Assembly: GCA_023230925.1 (NCBI GenBank)
Contig: JALNWK010000040.1
Location: 1-27,617 of the forward strand
Source: Limnochordia bacterium
Lineage (GTDB): Bacteria; Bacillota; Limnochordia; DUMW01
Reading direction: 5' to 3'
Length of the DNA stretch: 27,617 bases
Part shown: piece by piece, positions 25,521-27,617 of the stretch
Layout: each line of letters begins with the position of its first letter
Position numbering within the stretch: the stretch's first letter is position 1
Program-made: the position numbers and the translations under genes
Notes under the pieces: model-generated
What the model was told of the DNA's origin: nothing
Seen by the model: only the letters and a program-made list of their open reading frames with translations
Database searches by the model: none

Positions 25521-25549
25521 ATTATGCAAAGGATCCGTCTCTTTGTCCA
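25521..25549 (-). promoter_or_regulatory. Candidate fetAB promoter
   Basis: On the minus strand, TGGACA (25549-25544), a 17-nt spacer and CATAAT (25526-25521) are each one mismatch from consensus. Transcription would begin near 25514, within the ribosome site and only about 8 nt before the ATG, which weakens the call or implies a very short leader. Confidence 0.4.
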
Positions 25550-25573
25550 TGCACTGTGACCTAATTAGTGCTC

Positions 25574-26299
25574 CTACAGCCCTGCAAACTTCTCACTTTG
25601 GATGAACCGGACTAGATCAGAGAAACTGCCTCGGAAATCCGGTTCCCGTCGGAAGGGGCCATCGTCAAGGAGACAGTCCTCAACAAGATAGGTGGTAATT
25701 CCAAGATCACCAGCCACCAGATCTTCACAAGTATTATTACCGATCATGATACACTCCTCTGGTTCGCGATTAAGCTTACACAGGATCTCCTCATAGTACT
25801 GCCTATTAGGTTTACAGTAAGAGAAGTCCTCGTATGACGTAACCAGACGATAGGGTAGACCGTAGATATTACCCCATCTAAGGCGTTCATTAATAGCAGT
25901 CAAAGGGAAAACCGGGTTGGTGGCAATAACAACGTCATAGCCCTGACCAATGAGTGTTTGCAGCATAGAACGGGCCTGGGGTAAGGGCGTAATCTCCAAT
26001 ACCCTGCAAATATGGGAAAAGTCATTTTCGTAGAAGCCATCAATCACCGGAAGGATCTCCTCAAGGGGCAAGCCTAACCCTTTTGGAAAATGGTCCCAGA
26101 AGACTTCACTGTTGCTCCTTGTAGGATCCAAGGAACGGATCATCTCATCAGTAGATAGGAGCAGTTGCTGCACGAACCCTCTAGGCTCAGTCAGATGGGC
26201 GACCTTGGCCGCAACTGCCTCCAGATATGCCTTAATGAAATCTTCATACTCAAAATGTACCAAGGTCCCATCAAGGTCAAACATCACTGTAGTAATCAT
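25574..26299 (-). CDS. HAD-superfamily hydrolase
   Basis: A 241-residue cytosolic phosphatase-like protein. HAD motif I is FDLDGT with nucleophile Asp8 and acid Asp10; motif II is VVIATNPVF; motif III is YCKPNRQYYEEIL (lysine); motif IV is MIGNNTCEDLVAGDLGI. A helical cap lies between motifs I and II (about 15-95), so it is subfamily I. The open frame extends 16 codons upstream, but ATG 26299 directly begins the conserved N-terminus and has GGGGTGG 8 nt before it. The substrate cannot be told from sequence. It lies upstream of fetA on the same strand and is divergent from the metallo-hydrolase gene. Confidence 0.88.
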   Translation of the reverse strand: MITTVMFDLDGTLVHFEYEDFIKAYLEAVAAKVAHLTEPRGFVQQLLLSTDEMIRSLDPTRSNSEVFWDHFPKGLGLPLEEILPVIDGFYENDFSHICRVLEITPLPQARSMLQTLIGQGYDVVIATNPVFPLTAINERLRWGNIYGLPYRLVTSYEDFSYCKPNRQYYEEILCKLNREPEECIMIGNNTCEDLVAGDLGITTYLVEDCLLDDGPFRREPDFRGSFSDLVRFIQSEKFAGL

Positions 26300-26496
26300 T
26301 CTAATCCACCCCAGATTCAACGCCGTTGTGCTGGCTCTATTGTACAAGAACTCCTCTTACCAATTCAAGGGATCTTGGGCCTTTCTGAACGATGTTTAGA
26401 AGGGATGTGAAACCCATTCATAGAATCTGACTAGTGAGATTGACCTAACCCTCGAAGTCAAACAGGTGAGCAACCAAGCACGAAAGGATGAAATCA

Positions 26497-27309
26497 GTGA
26501 AAATCGTTTTTCTTGGTACCGCAGCCGCTGAAGGTATTCCCGGCGTATACTGTCAGTGTTCTTTATGTAAACAAGCCTGGATTAATGGGGGCAAGGATCT
26601 GCGAAGTCGCGCGTCGATTCTCATCGACGAGGAGTTCAAGATCGATCTGGGGCCCGACACCTACATGCAGTCGGTGAGAGCCAGAAGATCCTTGGCCCAA
26701 GTTAAGCACCTACTAATTACGCATACCCACGGAGATCATTTCTACCCCCAGGAGCTGGGCATGCATAAGGAACCCTTTATAGCAGCTTCGTCTCCTCAAC
26801 CAGTGCTCAACGTCTACGGTTCTCCAGCCGTGGGGGAGATCCTACAAGAAAGGAATCTGGCTTCAACTGTTGTTTTTCACCCCTTAACCCTGTGGGAACC
26901 TACCGCGATCGAAGATGCTGTGGTAACCCCTCTTCCCGCCGAACACTCTAGTCACGGACAACCCTTTGTGTATCTTTTCCAACGAAAGGGTGTCACTTTG
27001 TTCTATGGACATGATAGCGGCTATTACAGTGAGCCGGTTTGGTCTTTCTTAAAAGACAAGACCATTGATGTGGCCCTGCTTGATTGTACTACCGGGAAAT
27101 ACCCAAGCACCGGACATATGGGAATCCCGAACATCCTGGAAGTGAGAAGGCGGATGCTCGAAGAGGGTATGGCCACCGGCAACTCCGTGTTTGTGGCCAC
27201 TCATTTCTCCCATAATGGTGGGTTACTCCATGGACAATTTGAGGAACGGCTAAACCCGCAAGGCTTTCTGGTGGCCTATGATGGCATGAAACTGGATGTG
27301 CAAGGGTAG
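26497..27309 (+). CDS. PhnP-like metallo-beta-lactamase-fold hydrolase
   Basis: A 270-residue metal-dependent phosphodiesterase-like protein. It opens with FLGTAAAEGIPGVYCQCSLC, where Cys19, Cys21 and Cys24 match the structural zinc site of PhnP. It has the catalytic HxHxDH motif as HTHGDH (76-81), then HSSHGQPFVYLF, YGHDSGYYSE (bridging Asp) and a C-terminal ATHFSHNGG. PhnP opens ribosyl cyclic phosphates in phosphonate use; no other phn gene is in view, so the substrate here is open. GTG 26497 has AAAGG 9 nt upstream and begins the conserved strand. ATG 26488 would add three residues but has no well-spaced ribosome site. Confidence 0.88.
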   Translation: MKIVFLGTAAAEGIPGVYCQCSLCKQAWINGGKDLRSRASILIDEEFKIDLGPDTYMQSVRARRSLAQVKHLLITHTHGDHFYPQELGMHKEPFIAASSPQPVLNVYGSPAVGEILQERNLASTVVFHPLTLWEPTAIEDAVVTPLPAEHSSHGQPFVYLFQRKGVTLFYGHDSGYYSEPVWSFLKDKTIDVALLDCTTGKYPSTGHMGIPNILEVRRRMLEEGMATGNSVFVATHFSHNGGLLHGQFEERLNPQGFLVAYDGMKLDVQG

Positions 27310-27347
27310 GTCGTTGTTCGGAATATTGTGTCACTGATAGCACCAAC

Positions 27348-27379
27348 TTCCAACAGCTTAACCGCATAAGCTGTTGGAA
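27348..27379. terminator. Hairpin between convergent genes at right edge
   Basis: TTCCAACAGCTTA (27348-27360) and TAAGCTGTTGGAA (27367-27379) give a perfect 13-bp stem with a 6-nt loop. It lies 39 nt after the PhnP-like gene and about 100 nt beyond the stop of the minus-strand edge gene, so it may serve both. Flanking T-runs are poor. Confidence 0.65.
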
Positions 27380-27482
27380 AACTCCTTACTTAAAAACAGC
27401 AAATGGCTTTGGAAACCCTTGACTTTTCTGGGCAATATGATACCTGACTTTAGGAGTAAAAGGGAAAACATGGTGTTAAACC

Positions 27483-27617
27483 CTAAAGGCTGTAGTTTAA
27501 CATTTTCTTTATTTGTGAGTCGTTGAGAAAATAATTGGTAATCGGTAATCCTAGCTCAACTGCCAGGCTTTTTATGAGTTCGGAAGACGCTGTGATGTTC
27601 ACATATTTATCCTGTTC
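27483..27617 (-). CDS. Partial unidentified gene, 3' end only
   Basis: The minus strand is open from the window edge to a TAG at 27485-27483: 44 codons ending in YSL, with segments KYVNITASSELIKSLAVELG and LPITNYFLNDSQIKKML. The amphipathic, lysine- and serine-containing sequence reads like real protein, but it is too short to name. The 5' part lies outside the window. Convergent with the PhnP-like gene. Confidence 0.5.
   Translation of the reverse strand, partial: EQDKYVNITASSELIKSLAVELGLPITNYFLNDSQIKKMLNYSL

Noticed and set aside
27474..27502. TGTTAAAC / GTTTAACA dyad followed by TTTTCTTTATTT as a plus-strand terminator
   Set aside because: It overlaps the 3' end of the minus-strand edge gene, the stem is AT-rich and only 8 bp, and a better hairpin lies at 27348-27379.

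Overview
The window looks like a chromosomal piece of an anaerobic or facultative Bacillota-type bacterium. Shine-Dalgarno sites are strong (GGAGG-like) at almost every start, GTG and TTG starts are common, and base composition is balanced. The diaminopimelate dehydrogenase resembles, from memory, the short type II enzyme of Symbiobacterium. A Limnochordia/Symbiobacterium-like lineage is my guess and is not proven. I recognised no phage, transposase, tRNA, rRNA or CRISPR array.

Layout. 1-1169: AraC/cupin regulator behind a promoter with a dyad. 1170-3747: intact meso-diaminopimelate dehydrogenase flanked by decayed DNA, including a Gfo/Idh/MocA sugar dehydrogenase broken by several frameshifts whose old stop overlaps the start of a GNAT acetyltransferase (3744-4274). 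4485-6332: typA/bipA, sharing a perfect 14-bp hairpin with the convergent lipoate-protein ligase gene (6400-7395, minus). The ligase promoter carries an 11-bp-arm dyad. 7542-9044 (minus): a small AhpD/CMD-family protein and a URO-D-like protein; a second, different URO-D-like gene diverges at 9336. Directly behind it lies the C-terminal remnant of an FAD-dependent oxidoreductase (10344-10673). 11013-14603: AlkD-type DNA glycosylase followed by tldD-tldE with overlapping stop and start. 14965-15822 (minus): PAP2 phosphatase, divergent from a NERD nuclease/SF1 helicase fusion (15978-17711). 18276-23733: two large secreted proteins, a GH43 enzyme with an F5/8-type domain and a DUF4185 (GH183-related) protein. 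24073-25506 (minus): fetB and fetA. 25574-26299 (minus): HAD phosphatase. 26497-27309: PhnP-like metallo-hydrolase. 27483-27617 (minus): the 3' end of an unidentified gene running off the window.

How the genes fit together. Most of the window is housekeeping: lysine/peptidoglycan precursor synthesis, ribosome-associated GTPase, lipoate salvage, DNA repair, metal export. The accessory theme is polysaccharide and sugar use: the secreted GH43/DUF4185 pair, the AraC/cupin regulator, the URO-D-like proteins and the dead Gfo/Idh and FAD-oxidoreductase genes are types often found in carbohydrate loci. The dead genes suggest sugar-catabolic modules that are being lost. The best leads for new biology are the secreted GH43-DUF4185 pair, the NERD-helicase fusion, the pair of dissimilar URO-D-like proteins and the dyads placed inside promoters. 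I see no clearly complete undescribed system.
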